DNA from: Auriscalpium vulgare
Taxonomy: Eukaryota; Basidiomycota; Agaricomycetes; Russulales; Auriscalpiaceae
Assembly: GCA_019915015.1 (NCBI GenBank)
Contig: JAHBBC010000011.1
Span: 992,001 to 1,056,000 of the forward strand
Reading direction: 5' to 3'
Length of the DNA: 64,000 nucleotides
Position numbers and translations under genes: made by a program. Every line of letters starts with the position of its first letter. The stretch's first letter is position 1. This document shows positions 31,652 to 43,799 of the stretch, piece after piece. The notes under the pieces were generated by a model that saw only the letters and a program-made list of their open reading frames with translations, was not told where the DNA came from and made no database searches.

Positions 31652-32229
31652 GTGCATCAAGAGACTTCAGTTCCGTGGGGCACCCTCCGGGCCCACTCGG
31701 TATACTCCGCGGGGACCCTGCGGAGTCCCACATGCACCCCGCAGGCGCAGACCCGCCCAGTCATTGCTGGAGCGGCTGGAGCTCGTGTGCAGCGCATGAG
31801 ATGCCGCGAGGTCCTTGCGGGAGCAGCCAGGACCGTGTGTGGCGGGGGCTCAGCGGCACCGTCGATGCAGCCGCCGTCCGCCCACGCAGGGGTCCTGCGC
31901 AACCGACAGAACCCCGCGCCGCAGGAGTCGAGCGGCACTCACCATTGCTCTCCCGAGGGACTCCGCCGGCTCGTTGTTCGCTCAACGCATGGCACGCAGG
32001 GTCCCCGCGGGGCGCAGGTGGCGGCAGCGTGGACGGTGTTTGGCCTGTCAGCTCCCGCGAGGACCTCGCGACATCTCGTGCGCTGCGCGCGAGCTCCAGC
32101 CGCTCCAGCAATGGCCGGGTGCACCTGAGCCGGCGGGGTGCATGGCGTGCGGGACTCCGCAGGGTCCCCGCGGAGTACACCGAGTGGGCCCGGAGGGTCC
32201 CTCACGGAATTGAAGTAGTACGTGCATCA
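31652..32229. mobile_element. hAT-like foldback element nested in copy 2
   Basis: Counterpart of the foldback in copy 1: 562 bp (31660-32221) between the 8-bp duplications GTGCATCA at 31652-31659 and 32222-32229. Because both copies of the host element contain it at the same place, it inserted before the host element duplicated. Confidence 0.7.
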
Positions 32230-32569
32230 GAATAGTGTAAATGGTAGCCACCCACGTAGGAGGCATATCACTATGTTCAAAGCATATCAGCGGAGCAAGG
32301 TGTATCAACATACCACTTTGCATATTGCTCACATAATCAAATGATCTGAACACAGGTGAGCAATATAAAAATGTCTCGTACTTTGCAAATGATCCAGACT
32401 CTGGGATCCTGGCCATTGTGTTTACATTAATTTTACCATTCTACAGATATATAATATGTATATATTGTATTGGGGAAAGGAAAAGAAAGTGATGAGAAGA
32501 GCAAAATGTATTGTAGAGCAAGAGTCAAGATAATGTTGGTATAGACTATACACAGCTTAACTATACCCA

Positions 32570-32651
32570 CTGCACTGTAGTCTAATGGTTAATGCTCTTA
32601 TATCGTATTGTGTAAGCAATGGGTTGTAGGTTCAATTCCCCCCCTTTGCAC
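32570..32651 (+). other. tRNA-derived segment in copy 2
   Basis: Same A-box-like (TAGTCTAATGGTTAATG) and B-box-like (GTTCAATTCC) sequence as copy 1, here on the plus strand. The cloverleaf is not sound. Confidence 0.45.
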
Positions 32652-32698
32652 ATTTTTAATAATATAGATATTCAGCCCGGGTATTGTAGTAGCCGGGT

Positions 32699-32758
32699 TA
32701 GAGAGGCATGACGTAGTAAACCGGCTCAACCACTCGAAAACTACGTCATGCTTCTCTA
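32699..32758. repeat. Hairpin inside copy 2 of the Helentron-like element
   Basis: Reverse complement of the 25276-25335 hairpin: 19-bp arms with the core CATGACGTAGT / ACTACGTCATG. Confidence 0.6.
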
Positions 32759-33311
32759 CACCAGCCGTGGGAACTTTTTACCAAAAATAGAAATCCAGGA
32801 GCTTCTTTTTCTGATCATAGAACAATTGGAATTATATGCATATCTGCGCTAGTTAGCTTGGAAAACATAAAATACTCGCAGACACGAGCGTCTTTTGAAG
32901 CGCAAAGATGTGGAAAGACATTAGGCAGAAGCTACTTACCTAAGAATTATTGAGTTAGACAGGTGGGACAACACAACTATCTATTTCCTTTTGTGACTTT
33001 CCTGATGTGCACTTTTTGACCTGACTGGTTAGAGAAAGAAATGATTGAAAGTAGTTGTAGCACGGGAAGCTCCTTTCATTCGACTGATTGAAGAAGTTAG
33101 AGCCAACAGCAAAACTACATGCAGTACTAGTATTATTTGAAGTGCAAAGAGCCTGCAACGCTTAGGGCAGGACCTGCTTAGCTAAGAATTACTGAAAAAG
33201 GCAGTTGGGACGACGCGACTTGACCGTGGGATCTATTTCCTAAAGCGACTTATAATGTGTTCGCATTTTGGCCTGACCTGTTGGAGAAAGAAACGATTAA
33301 GAGTAATCGTA

Positions 33312-35151
33312 AACCTCGCAAATTCAAGGTCTACACCACGACGGTACCAGAAGGCGATTCGAGAGCAGTCAGGCTCGTGGCGGCGGCATTTGTGGAGGTG
33401 ATTGAGTGAGCATTGTCGATACATTAACCCTCCCCTGCATGGTTCTGAGGAACAACTTTGGCATAGATGCACTCTGCGTGCGACTGCACCGGATCGACAC
33501 CGGTGTGCGTCGCAGACATATGAAATCTGCACACCGCGCAGACATGTTAATTCTTCACACCGCACAGACATGTCAATTCTGCACACCGCCAGTCGACGTC
33601 GCGTCCTCAACCTACCAGCTTGCTATGCGCCGCACTGACATCCATGCACGCATCCCAGTCATCAAACAAGAAGTGCGTTACCAACCAATAACGCGCTGCC
33701 AGACATCCAATCGTGGCCAGCCGCTGCATTGGTTGAAGCTGGAGTCCATGGACGCCCAGTCGCAAGATATACTTAGCGGCCACGAACGCATTGCAGATGT
33801 TGGTGGAGGCGAACCACGATTCAACGCTCAGCAAATGTCTTCCTGAAGTCGTCCCAAGATCATCACTGCTGGGTTCAGTCACTCGTTGTGATCGCTATCC
33901 TTGATAGACCAGCAGCGGCTTGTCCGCTGCATCTTCTGCGGCTGCGCTGACTTGCCTTGCCAAGTAATTTAGCTGGTGAGCAGACATTTTGATTGCCTCC
34001 TTTCACTTTCTTCTTGTTTCCATCTTGGTGGATGCCTTCTTTGGTGCACATCACTTCATTCCTGTGTTCTTGGTTCGCGTTGGTCCGCGCCGCGGTCCGT
34101 TGTCCGTGTCGCATTTTCTTTCTTGACGCGCTTCCTAGTTGTGGTCCGGGACAGCGTCCGCCCATTCTTCTTTCATAACAATCAGCGTATGTTCCCATGC
34201 TGCGGCCGAGACATGACTCGCGCGAGAAAGCTTGCCGACTCAAGACTCACTTGCGGTGCTCGAGCCATCGTTCACGTGACTGTGTGACTTGTCACGATTG
34301 TGACTCCTCCTAGAATGATTCGTGTGGGAGCCAGGCGAAGGCGCGCGTGTGTTCGTGATGCAGTTTTTGCGTGGGGGATTGTGGTCCCTGCAGATGGGGG
34401 CGCGGTGTTGCGGGGAAGGTGCCAGAGTGGTGTGATCTAGGTGGGGCCGCTGCATTGACGGCCTGACCGCCGGGTGGAACCGCTGTGTTCGAGTTGTTCA
34501 TGATTTGGTTGAAGCAACGAAGATTACTGACCTCACCTGGTTGTAGTGTCTCGCGATGCAGGGCTTGCGACTGTATCCAGTATCCTGTGTACCAAATAGC
34601 ATCACCTCTGTGTTCAAACAGGCACAGTGTTTGCGCAGAACTGTACTTACACACTTATGCGCAGCTGGCAGAGCCCAGACCAATGCAACTGCTCGATGCC
34701 GCTTCCGTCAGATCGCGATGGCGTACGGTTTGGGCGAACACCTACAAGGCAACCTCTCCCGGTTTCAATCACTTCTGCGCACGTCATTAAGTGCACACGG
34801 TGCCGAGGCCGAGGCTTCAAGATCAAACTAGCTGAAGGTCGTGGAGAAGGTGAACTTTCACCGTTCACGCCCGCAGTCGCAGACAGATGAGGCACGCGCC
34901 CGCGCGCCCTCCATCCCAAACTGGTGCAAACGATGCCTAGCTCGCGTCGCGTGAACTCTCGCGGCGAACTTAATATCGCGGGGTTCTTGCATAGCGACTA
35001 GCCTGTCTGCAATGGCCGCACCCTCTTTTCGCCCCCCTCTCTTTCCTGCTTCCTTCACCGCTTCCTTCCTCCTTGTCTCCCCACCCTCGCTGCATCCAAC
35101 GATCCCCTGTTGACCACGCTCTTTTCTTGTCGTATTTGACCATCACTCGCG
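33312..35151. other. Intergenic stretch with a short minisatellite
   Basis: Three tandem 26-bp copies of GCAGACATRTNAATTCTKCACACCGC type occur at 33512-33589. Otherwise I see no supported gene; frames around 33406-33846 and 33875-34243 lack domains and splice structure. Confidence 0.5.
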
Positions 35152-35985
35152 ATGCCTGGGAGCGGTCTTCGCCTTCCCTATCCGTCGATCGATTGGGTCC
35201 TCGCAGCCGGCGAGAATCCTGAGATCGTCGGGCCCATCTGGCCGCCGTCAGTGGTTCAGCAGCATCGACCTGTCCGCCGCGAGACGGGGGATGAATGGTA
35301 CATGGTATGTGTATCGTCATCTCAAAGGCACGTATGCTGACCATTTGTCAGAGGACCGTCGATTACCGCTACACTCGTCCCGCAAAACACAGTCTACCTG
35401 TGGCGCGTCCAGTGGGACAGACAGAGGTTAGACAGCAGCACCTGCTGGCCGCGACACCAATACTCACATTCATTGCCCAGCTGGCTTCCCACCAAGTTAC
35501 TACCGACAACTGCAACGCAAGGCACCAGCCGACGGCAGAGCCACGGCTCGTCATCGTACGTCTAGCTCCCCTAGTTACTTCTCCGCCCCCGCTGACGCGA
35601 CTATACCAGCCGAAAATCATCATTCAGGACTGGGACGACATCCGAGCTAAGGCTGACGCGTCGACTGCGGAGAGCACGATCACCGTGATTTCTGGGAAAA
35701 CGAGCACGCGCGTCGCCTGCGGGCGCGTGAAGGCTGTTGTTAAACGGATTTGCGTACGTGCATGTCCCTTTCTCTCTGGCGATCGCGTCTCACGTGGCTG
35801 CTCTGGTGGACACAGGCCCTCTTTGTGGGCCGGCGCGTCCCTAGTATGCGACGCCTCAAAACTATCGAACAGGTCGAGTCCGACTTGCACTTCGATCTTC
35901 TGAATTGAAAAGTCGCCCGGCAGCCTCATCTTGCATAGTATCGTCTCTGACCTTCTTGGCTCATACGCTTACCTGTATATACTAA
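35152..35985 (+). CDS. Hypothetical small protein, five exons
   Basis: Unrecognised, but the splice structure is consistent. Exons 35152-35304, 35352-35426, 35481-35555, 35610-35753 and 35845-35985 are all in phase 0. Donors are GTATGT, GTTAGA, GTACGT and GTACGT; acceptors CAG, CAG, CAG and TAG; branch-like CTGAC or CTAAC sequences precede some acceptors. The product is about 195 aa, starting MPGSGLRLPYPSIDWV, with a basic segment RVACGRVKAVVKRIC near residues 130-145 and no signal peptide or membrane span. The last exon is the least certain. It lies just outside the left end of the Plavaka element, so it is a host gene. Confidence 0.5.
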
Positions 35986-36386
35986 CAAACATGTGTATCT
36001 ATATTGTTCTGGTTTCTGTTAGTTGAATTCACAATCTTATGCTGTCGCTATCGACGTGACTGACACTCGACCGCTTGACAGTGGTAGGCCGTTTGTCATG
36101 CCACATCCGAGTCAGGAAATCGGAAAAATACTATATTGTACTCTGTAGCCTATATAGACAGCATAGTGTTCTTGACACCCTACCACTATATTGCACGATA
36201 TAGAGCGTCGTCGATGCAGGGGCTTCTATATAGTACAACATAGATGTAGTATGTATATATATTAGCCACGATACTATAGTAGGTCGAGGCCGCCGGCCGC
36301 CGGCCGCGCGCCGCACGCTGTAACCTGGAACCCACTCGCAATGCAGAAAATTGGATATAAATTGGCAGGCCAAGATGGCAGTTACA

Positions 36387-38575
36387 TCACATTCTACTGA
36401 AAGCATTCCCACCGGCATCCTCAACGTCATCTGTGTCTTCCTCTGCCCCAGTGTTCCCTCCCGAGTCACCTGCCTTGAACTCCGAGCCCACCGGGAAGGC
36501 AAGGTCACGAACGGCTGCCGCAAAGTCATCTGCAGAGACCGAGAGAAGAGCCGGGGCATCGACGGTGGCCTTCGCATGGTCACTGTCCAAGTTGTCAGCG
36601 CTCGGCCATAACGCCGTCTCGGCAGGAACTGCACGCACCGTGCTTTGTTGAGCATATCTGCCTGCCATGCAGCCGATGAGCCCGGCGCTTCGATATCGGC
36701 ACTTGCTGTCAGGCCCTCGAGCACATCCATATGCGCCTTGTACTTCTCCTTGACAGTGTTCTCACGGAAGTCGATGCGACCGTGCTCGCCTGTCTGCCAC
36801 TCGTCAAGACAGTTCTCAACCTGTATATCACAAGATTAGAGACGGAAAATCATGCAGCGCGAGGAAAATTCGTACGACAGTCGCTACAAGACCAATCGTT
36901 GGCAAAGGGATGCCAGGCTTGAAGTAGGCGCTAAAGCGAATGCCTTCATCCTCGGAGTTGGCGAACCAAGCGCTATTGATGATGTCTTGTATGACCGTGT
37001 TCCTATACATGCCCCTGCGCGTCTTCGGGTTCTGATCTCGTGCATGTGAGCCTCTAGCATGCACGCAAGGAGCGAAATCTCACCGCATAGATGAAAGCCC
37101 TGTTCTCGCGCAACAACTTAACTTGCTGACGCTGCTTCTCGATTTTCTCCGGCTTGTTTGTCGTCTTGAGGTCGTAGACATTCTTGATGATATCACGGGC
37201 CTTGGACTTCACCTCGCCACGCACTTGACAGCCACGTTCGCAGATCTGAAATTGAGCAAATGCACATGAGTGAATAAGTGCTCGGATGCGGACAAGGAGT
37301 CTAGACATACCAGCTTATGAATTTCAGGCTCAAACTCGATTGACACGTTCTTCGACGTGCAGGCTACCTGCCAGCAAAGCTTTGCCCATTCATCCTCTGT
37401 TGTAGAATCCGGCCAGGCCCACTCGGTTGAAACGAGGCACCGATAGTGAGTTTGAGCGGCCTCGATTACTGACTTGACGAGAGGCTCGAAGTCGCTCGTT
37501 TTCACGCGTACGCGGGAGGACTTCTCCTTCGTCTTCAGTTGCTTTGTGACATGGACGGCAGCCGAACTGGCCAGCGGTGGCGCTGCACGCTTCCGGACGA
37601 CATGACCTATTGAACGGCAATTATTAGTTGGTTGCGAGGCTGCACAATGGTGCACAGACATACCAACGGACGTCCGAGTGTCCGGCCTTGCGAATGAGGG
37701 CCCTTGGACCTCCTCTATGTCATCGTCGACGATAGAGTCCGAACTCATTGACTGGGTACTAAAGTGCCGATTAGTTTACGGTACCACCATCCGACATCGA
37801 CGGGCTTAAATACCTTTGTTTGGACGATGATCTACCTATCAATGCACGGGCTCGCTCATCGTACGGTGATGGCAAAGTACGGCGGGGAACGGTGGTGCGA
37901 GTGTCGAGGACCGAGGGATTACCCTCCGGCTCCGGGGAGATGCCGATCAGCTGCAAGATAGGCATTCTATTTGATTTTCGAGGCAGGGAACGGTTCCCTG
38001 ATTTTGTACGTGGCTCGAGGTCTTGTTTAGTAAACTATTACCAGTGAGATATTAGGCCACGATAGAGACCAATGACGACATGACGGACTTACCATGGTGT
38101 CAAACGCAGCAGCATGCGTGCTCGCAGTGGCCAGTGGCACCGTGACCTCTTGCTGATTCTCGGTGCCTATCTGCACCGGCACCTGGGCTGCACAAACGAC
38201 ATGTCAGCATCGTCGAGAGAAGTGGCAACGGCATACCTAAGGCAGCGTGGAAGTTTTCTTTCTCGACTTCAAGTTCAGCTCGATGGGTGAGTCGCGCCGT
38301 TCGGCTGCTCGCTGAAGCTATGCGCTCATGCTCGTATTCAAGCTCTTGAAGCCCTAGAGCAATCTTTAGTAGCCACAAGAGTCGAACAGCAAGAGTGACT
38401 TACGCATCTCCTCGACACGCTGAGTCGGTACTTTGTTACGGCGCCCTCTTCCGAGAGGCTCCGGTGTAGCACTGCGCAAGGCCGCCGGGCTTGGGGTTGC
38501 AGCTGTTGAGGCGACGGGGCTGCCACCACGAAGAATGACACGAGGGGCAGGAGTTGCGCTGGAGTTGCGGGCCAT
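36387..38575 (-). CDS. DUF6532-like protein carried by the Plavaka element
   Basis: Ten-exon model that stays in frame: 38575-38404, 38353-38237, 38187-38093, 38034-37865, 37758-37664, 37606-37311, 37245-37084, 37031-36876, 36820-36639 and 36582-36387, giving about 546 aa. The C-terminal half matches what I know of DUF6532: a helical region (AAQTHYRCLVSTEWAWPD), EVKSKARDIIKNVYDL, NTVIQDIINSAWF, IPLPTIGLVATVVENCLDEW and an RENTVKEKYKAHMDVLE end. The N-terminal part is Ser/Pro/Arg-rich with a short coiled coil (LEYEHERIASASSR). The function of the domain is unknown; it is typical of basidiomycete genomes. It is transcribed divergently from the transposase across 275 bp, suggesting a shared promoter. 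The exon 4/5 junction is the weakest. Confidence 0.65.
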
Positions 38576-38850
38576 TGCGGAACTTGAGTGTCTGGCTTGA
38601 CGAGGGGGAAAGTGGGATGGCTGGGGGTATGAGATGTGACGGGAGCATTTATACTGCTGGTTTATATAGTCAGCGCAGGTGGCAGTGAATCAACAAGGAC
38701 GACACGGGAGGGAGAAATCAACAAAGAAAAACGTGACGACCAACGCGGCACCGCAGCGGGTGTGCGCGGGTGCGGATAGGGACTGATTGGGATGATGGAG
38801 CTGATGACAACGATGATTGAGCGAAATTCTCCCAAGTCAAACACCTCACC
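38576..38850. promoter_or_regulatory. Bidirectional promoter region of the Plavaka element
   Basis: 275 bp separate the divergent starts of the DUF6532-like gene and the transposase. No clear TATA box is seen on the transposase side; TTTATATAG-like sequence occurs at 38661-38669. Confidence 0.45.
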
Positions 38851-41800
38851 ATGCCGTCTTGTGGGTTTTGCGGACAGGTCATACCTACGCCGTCGGGTGT
38901 CAAGAAACATATCCAGAATACTGCGGGGTGCAAAGCCAGATGGTCAGCAAAACTTCGAGAATACCCTGTCTCAGTTCCTGAAGCGCTCGACGAACACCTC
39001 AATGCCGACCTCGACTTTGATGATCTTGCAGACGACGTACCGGCCGCTCATTCACCTCTCGACAGTCGTGACCACCAGGATGTGTCGCAGAGCTGGCTGG
39101 AAGGCTTTGCATTCGGACCCTCTGTCGATCCAAATGGCAGCGAGTCGGACACCTCTGATCACGACAGCGATGCCGGCTACCCATCCGACACCCATGCACC
39201 TAGCAGCGGCCGGTACTATGTGCCATACCCAGGTCCCGCCGGGATGCGCACCAGCGCAGCAACAGCGGAAACAGCATACGAGTCGATCCGGGTGTCGTAT
39301 GCTCCCCAGCACCCCAACGAGCAAGAGCAGCGGTGGGGGCCATTTGCCGATGAAGACGAGTGGGACTTGGCAAAGTGGCTCATGAGGAATGTTGGGAAGA
39401 CGAAGATGGACGAGTTCTTGAAGTTGAACATTGTGCGTGTCGATCCTTGCGCGACATGCTTCTGCTGACGCATATTAGGTTCAAACTCGAACGCAACCCT
39501 CGTATGCAAATGCAACACACCTTCTCAATCGCATAGACAGCCTACCACGCGGCCCTGCTTGGAAATGCAGTATCGTCACCCTTGCAGGCGACAAAATGGA
39601 TGAGCACGGCAGTCCAGTCACCGAAGATGTTGAACTTTGGGCTCGTGATCCCATAGAGTGTATTGAAGAGTTGATGGGCAACCCGGCGTTCAAAGACGCC
39701 ATGGCATATGCTCCCGAGAGAGTGTACAGTGATAACAAGGCGACGAATAGACGTTACGACGAGATGTGGACAGCTGATATGTGGTGGGATCTGCAAGTGA
39801 GTTCTACGCCTTCCCAGGAGAAGGCAAATACTGACAGGTGATAACAGGCGCGCCTTCCCGACGGCGCTACTGTCGCTCCTATCATACTGTCCTCGGATGA
39901 GACGCAGTTGTCACAATTCGGGGGTGACAAGAAGGCATGGCCAGTCTATATGAGCCTGGGCAACATCAGCAAAGATCTAAGACGCCAGCCAAACTCACAC
40001 GCAACAATCCTGCTCGGCTATCTTCCAGAACCCAAACTCGATTGCTTCACAGATAAGGCGCGGTCTGCGGCGGGCTGGAGGCTGTTTCATTTCTGTATGC
40101 GTCAAATGCTTCAGCCGCTCGTCGAGGCAGGGACGTCGGGTCGGGAGATGGTGTGTGCGGATGGTTGGCGGAGGCTTATCTTCCCTATCCTCGCCGCGTA
40201 CATTGCCGACTATCCAGAGCAGTGTCTCGTGACGTGCACGAAGAAGAACCGCTGTCCAAAGTGTCTAGTGCTCCCCGACGAGCTCGGATCGCCAATGCAA
40301 TCTGCGCTACGGGACCCGCGTCGCACGAAAATCCTGCTGGAGGGTATGGCGAAAGGTCTTTCCCTTGCCGACGAAGGCCTTCGCCCTCTCTTCACGCCAT
40401 TCTGGTCGGACCTCCCTCACTGTGACATCTTCGCATGCATCACGCCCGACATCCTTCATCAACTCCACAAGGGTGTATTCGAAAAGCACGTACTCAAGTG
40501 GTGTGTCGATGTTGCGGGCGAGGAGGAGGTGGACAGGCGGTTCAAGGCAATGTCGGCTTACCCTGGGCTTCGACACTTCAAGAACGGCATCTCGTCAGTC
40601 TCACAGTGGACGGGCAAGGAGCAAAAAGAGATACAGAAGATAATTACCGGCCTTCTATCGGGTGCCGTGCAGTCGGCCGTCCTCCAGGCAATGCGAGCCC
40701 TCGTCGATTTCATCTACTTTGCGCAGTACCAGTCTCAGACGACTCGTACGCTTGCTGCAATGGAGTACGCTCTCGAGGAATTTCATCGACACAAGAGTAT
40801 CTTCGAAACACTGGAACAGCGCACGCATTTCAACATCCCGAAGCTCCATGGAACAGTCCACTACGTACCTTCAATGAGGTCCCGTGGTTCCGCAGATGGG
40901 TTCAACACGGAGGGTTCAGAGCGGCTACACATCGACTATGCGAAGGCGGCATACCGGGCAAGCAACAAAAAAGAGTACACCGAGCAGATGACGACATGGT
41001 TACAACGGCAGGAATCGATCAATACGTTCACATCGTACCTTGCCTGGCGTCGTGGGCTTGAGGAGAATGAACGAGGTGGTGGCGATCGTGACGAAGAAAG
41101 TGAGCTCGACAACGAAGAAGACACGTCCGAGTCTGAACCACCGTCGACGCGCGTTGTTGTCGGCGTCTACGCTCGGAATGTTGCGCAACAGAACAGACGC
41201 GCAAAATTTCACTCTGGGCCTGATCCTTCTCTGCTTACACCGTACCACCTTGCTGCACGAAGTCCCTTTCCTGCCGTCTCAGTGACGGACATCCTCTCGC
41301 AGTACCACGCCTCCCAATTCATCCCGGCCCTCTCGACTTACCTTCACGCTACACGGACAAACTGCCGTGTCTCCAGCGACCACCTAGCTTCCATATGCTT
41401 CAGTGTGTACAAGAGTATCGAAATTTTGCTCCCATCCCTTCCTTCCGTTAGTTCTAGCAAGCTCATAGATCGCATTCGCACAAGTCCTGCGATCCCCGCG
41501 AGGCCTGGCCGGAAGGGTATCGCGCCACACTTCGAAACCGTGCTAGTGAGGACAGAAGGGCCCGATAATGGCGCAGGTGTGTAAGCGTTCCCGGCGAAGA
41601 CGAGACTACACTGAGCGTCGAATTGCAGGCATTCAAGTTGCTCAAGTCAAGGTTATATTCACGTTACCCACTGCTCTCGGCGACAACCCCGTACGCTTGG
41701 CCTACATCGAATGGTTCCGGCCCTTCCGTGCTCGAGATCCCGACTCCCGGATGTTCATTCTCGAGCGGTCGACGCGTCAAGGTGCCGTGAACGCGGAAAT

Positions 41801-41984
41801 CATAACCCTCGAGCGTATCGTCCGCAGCTGCCATTTGATACCGCGTTTTGGCACTGCCGTGGCTAGCGTGCCACCTGACACGACGCAGAGCGTTTTAGAC
41901 CACCATACGAAGTTCTTTTTCAACAACTACATCACACTGCATATGTTTGAGTCCATGAGGAGATGGTTCCCCAAGGTGCCGTAG
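38851..41984 (+). CDS. Plavaka transposase, copy 1
   Basis: Four exons (38851-39432, 39479-39796, 39848-41576, 41629-41984) encode about 994 aa without stops. The N-terminus has a zinc-finger-like CxxC...H...C pattern (Cys4, Cys7, His20, Cys27), a likely DNA-binding motif. An acidic Ser-rich linker follows. The catalytic part shows the conserved Plavaka block SSDETQLSQFGGDKKAWPVY, then LGNISKDLRRQP, LLGYLPEPKLD, a CPKC knuckle, LHQLHKGVFEKHVLKWC and TEGSERLHIDYAKAAYRASN. The last exon has LAYIEWFRPF and a conserved-looking end. The family's role is cut-and-paste transposition in the nucleus. Exact acid catalytic residues cannot be assigned by eye. The intact frame in both copies suggests recent activity. 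Confidence 0.85.
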
Positions 41985-42525
41985 CTGCCTGGCAGCTGCC
42001 TGGCAGGTGCGCGTAGTACTGTCTTCGTTCTCACTGGATCCGCGCTTACACGAGCATCCGTCCTGACAGTGCCCTCTGCAAGAAGCGGTCGCAGTGGAAG
42101 GTCACCTTTCCGTGAAGCCCCGTTCCACCGTCGGCGCGACAAGCCCCAGCTTGGACGCCTTCCCAAGTAGTCCTCGCAGCGCACCTGCGACTGTCAACTG
42201 ACCAGGCCATCGCCAACTCACTCGCCGGCGCCGCCGTGCATTCTACGGCTCGTCGGGGCGCACTCGATGCCGGAGCTCTCGGAGGTCGGGGAATCAGGGC
42301 AACAAACGGGCCGCCGATTAAGTAGACGGGCGGCGAAGAATCTGGGGTGCGGGTAGTCACGATAAGGGGCTGTAGCGTGTGTAGAATCCATAGTTGTGAC
42401 CGATATGAGATCCCGCGCGCATGCCTATATAGTACTATAGAGATCGACATCAAACACGTAGTCTATGTAGTCTACACACGCTACACAGAACCCCCCGGAA
42501 CTATATCGTTACCTCCGTTTCCTGA
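41985..42525. other. 3' non-coding tail and terminal region of Plavaka copy 1
   Basis: About 540 bp after the transposase stop up to the terminus; identical in length in copy 2. It contains TATATAGTACTATAG and the terminal GTAACGATATAG words. A duplicated GCTGCCTGGCAG occurs just after the stop (41987-42007). No gene. Confidence 0.6.
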
Positions 42526-42830
42526 TGCAGGCTCGCTGGCGTTTGTCTCTGGTCGCACCGATCGAACTAAGTAATATACATCGCCCTTCTGCTTCCCTGT
42601 ACCAGCTGTACAAGGAGAATGATAGGTAGCGCGTATTTGCGTACTAGTGGAAACCCCAAGGCTGTTTGGGTCGACAAAAAACTCTGAAGGAGGATAGGGT
42701 TCGGTGCCACCAGTCGCGGAGCTTGAAGTCGGGACCGGGCCGCGCGGGACGGTGCTGCATCCTACCGGAGGCCCGTTTGCATCCCTGACATTCAGTAGGT
42801 CCTTCCCCCGCTGCGTCAAGCTTCGAGAAA

Positions 42831-43799
42831 ATGGCTGCAAACATTCAAGACACCGTAATTTTGTTCGGCGACTCGCTGACTGAGGGATCCTGGACCCACA
42901 ACGGCATTGGGGCGCGCCTGACCAGTAAGCGCCACCCATCATAGCAATCTGTCGCACTCCCGACCGCCTACGCCAGGCAGATATTCGCGCAAATGGGATG
43001 TATTGAACCGCGGCTTGTCGGGATACAACACAGAATGGGCTCTCCCGGTACTCGAGCAGGTATGTATGCACGCACCCACACTGGCATAATACGGTGTCTT
43101 ATCTCCCTGTATGCGCGATTTTCAGTTCCTCGCGAAGGTGCCCGCGCAGCCGCTCGTCCCACAGGTCCGCCTGCTCGTCATCTGGTTCGGCGCAAACGAC
43201 GCGGTCCTGCCCCATTCGCCGCAGCACGTCACCCTCGCGCGCTTCGGCGAGAACCTCCGCACGATGGTGCGCCTCGTCGCGTCGCCGACGTCCTCACACT
43301 ACGCCCCCGACACGAAGATCGTGCTGATTGCGCCGCCGCCGGTGAACACGGTGCAGCGCGGCGCGGATCTGGCAGGGCGCGAGCCGCCGCTGGAGCTGGA
43401 TCGCACGTTCGAGAGGACGCGGGAGTTTGCGGAGGAGGTGGGCAGGGTGGGGCAGAGCGAGGGCGTGCCGGTGGTCGATGTGTGGACGCCACTGTGGGAG
43501 GCGGCAGGGAAGGAGGAGAAGGCACTGGAGGGGTATTTGTACGACGGGCTGCATCTGAACGAGGCGGGGTATAAGGTGCGTACCAATGGCCTGTGCGGGG
43601 GAGTGCATTCTCATATGCATCTGGCTAGATCGTTTGGGACGCGCTGTTGGCCACGATTCGGAAGAACTACGCGGAGCTGGATAAGGACGGCATGGAGTAT
43701 ATCTTCCCGCACTGGAGCTACTTCCTCGACCATTCACTGGACGAGTTCAAGGCGACACAATGGGTGTGCGGCGGCGGCGCGGCGGCTGCTGATGGGTAA
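42831..43799 (+). CDS. IAH1: SGNH/GDSL esterase, isoamyl acetate hydrolase-like
   Basis: Homologue of yeast Iah1, which hydrolyses acetate esters such as isoamyl acetate. Four exons (42831-42924, 42977-43059, 43126-43575, 43629-43799) give 265 aa. SGNH blocks are in order: GDSLTEG with nucleophile Ser15, NRGLSGYNT (block II Gly), WFGANDA (block III Asn), and DGLHLNEAGYK with the Asp/His pair (Asp199, His202). There is no signal peptide, so it is likely cytosolic, as for yeast Iah1. Each intron has a standard donor (GTAAGC, GTATGT, GTGCGT). It starts about 300 bp right of the Plavaka element and shows no damage. The family call is firm; substrate preference is inferred. Confidence 0.88.

Larger units (their letters stand above)
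30761..33311 (-). mobile_element. Helentron/HINE-like element, copy 2 (inverted, 2,551 bp)
   Basis: Reverse complement of copy 1, same length and collinear without indels over the whole element (each position x in copy 1 corresponds to 58034-x here), with a few substitutions. The shared region stops at the same two points in both copies, which defines the termini independently of the repeats. Here the subterminal repeat reads ACAATTA-CTCT-TAATTGT, a perfect palindrome. The flanks are unrelated to satellite, so this is an independent insertion. Confidence 0.6.
36112..42525 (+). mobile_element. Plavaka-like DNA transposon, copy 1 (about 6.4 kb)
   Basis: Contains two divergent genes, a DUF6532 protein (minus) and the transposase (plus). 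The right end is fixed by copy 2, where homology stops at the same point (...CCGTTTCCTGATG, 42527). The proposed left end, TCAGGAAATCGG at 36112, resembles the inverted right end TCAGGAAACGG and is followed by similar subterminal words (CTCTGTAG and TAGACAGCATAG on the left versus CTGTGTAG and TAGACTACATAG on the right). I could not find a matching target duplication, so the exact ends may be off by a few bases. Plavaka elements belong to the CMC (EnSpm/CACTA-like) group and are common in Agaricomycetes. Confidence 0.7.
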
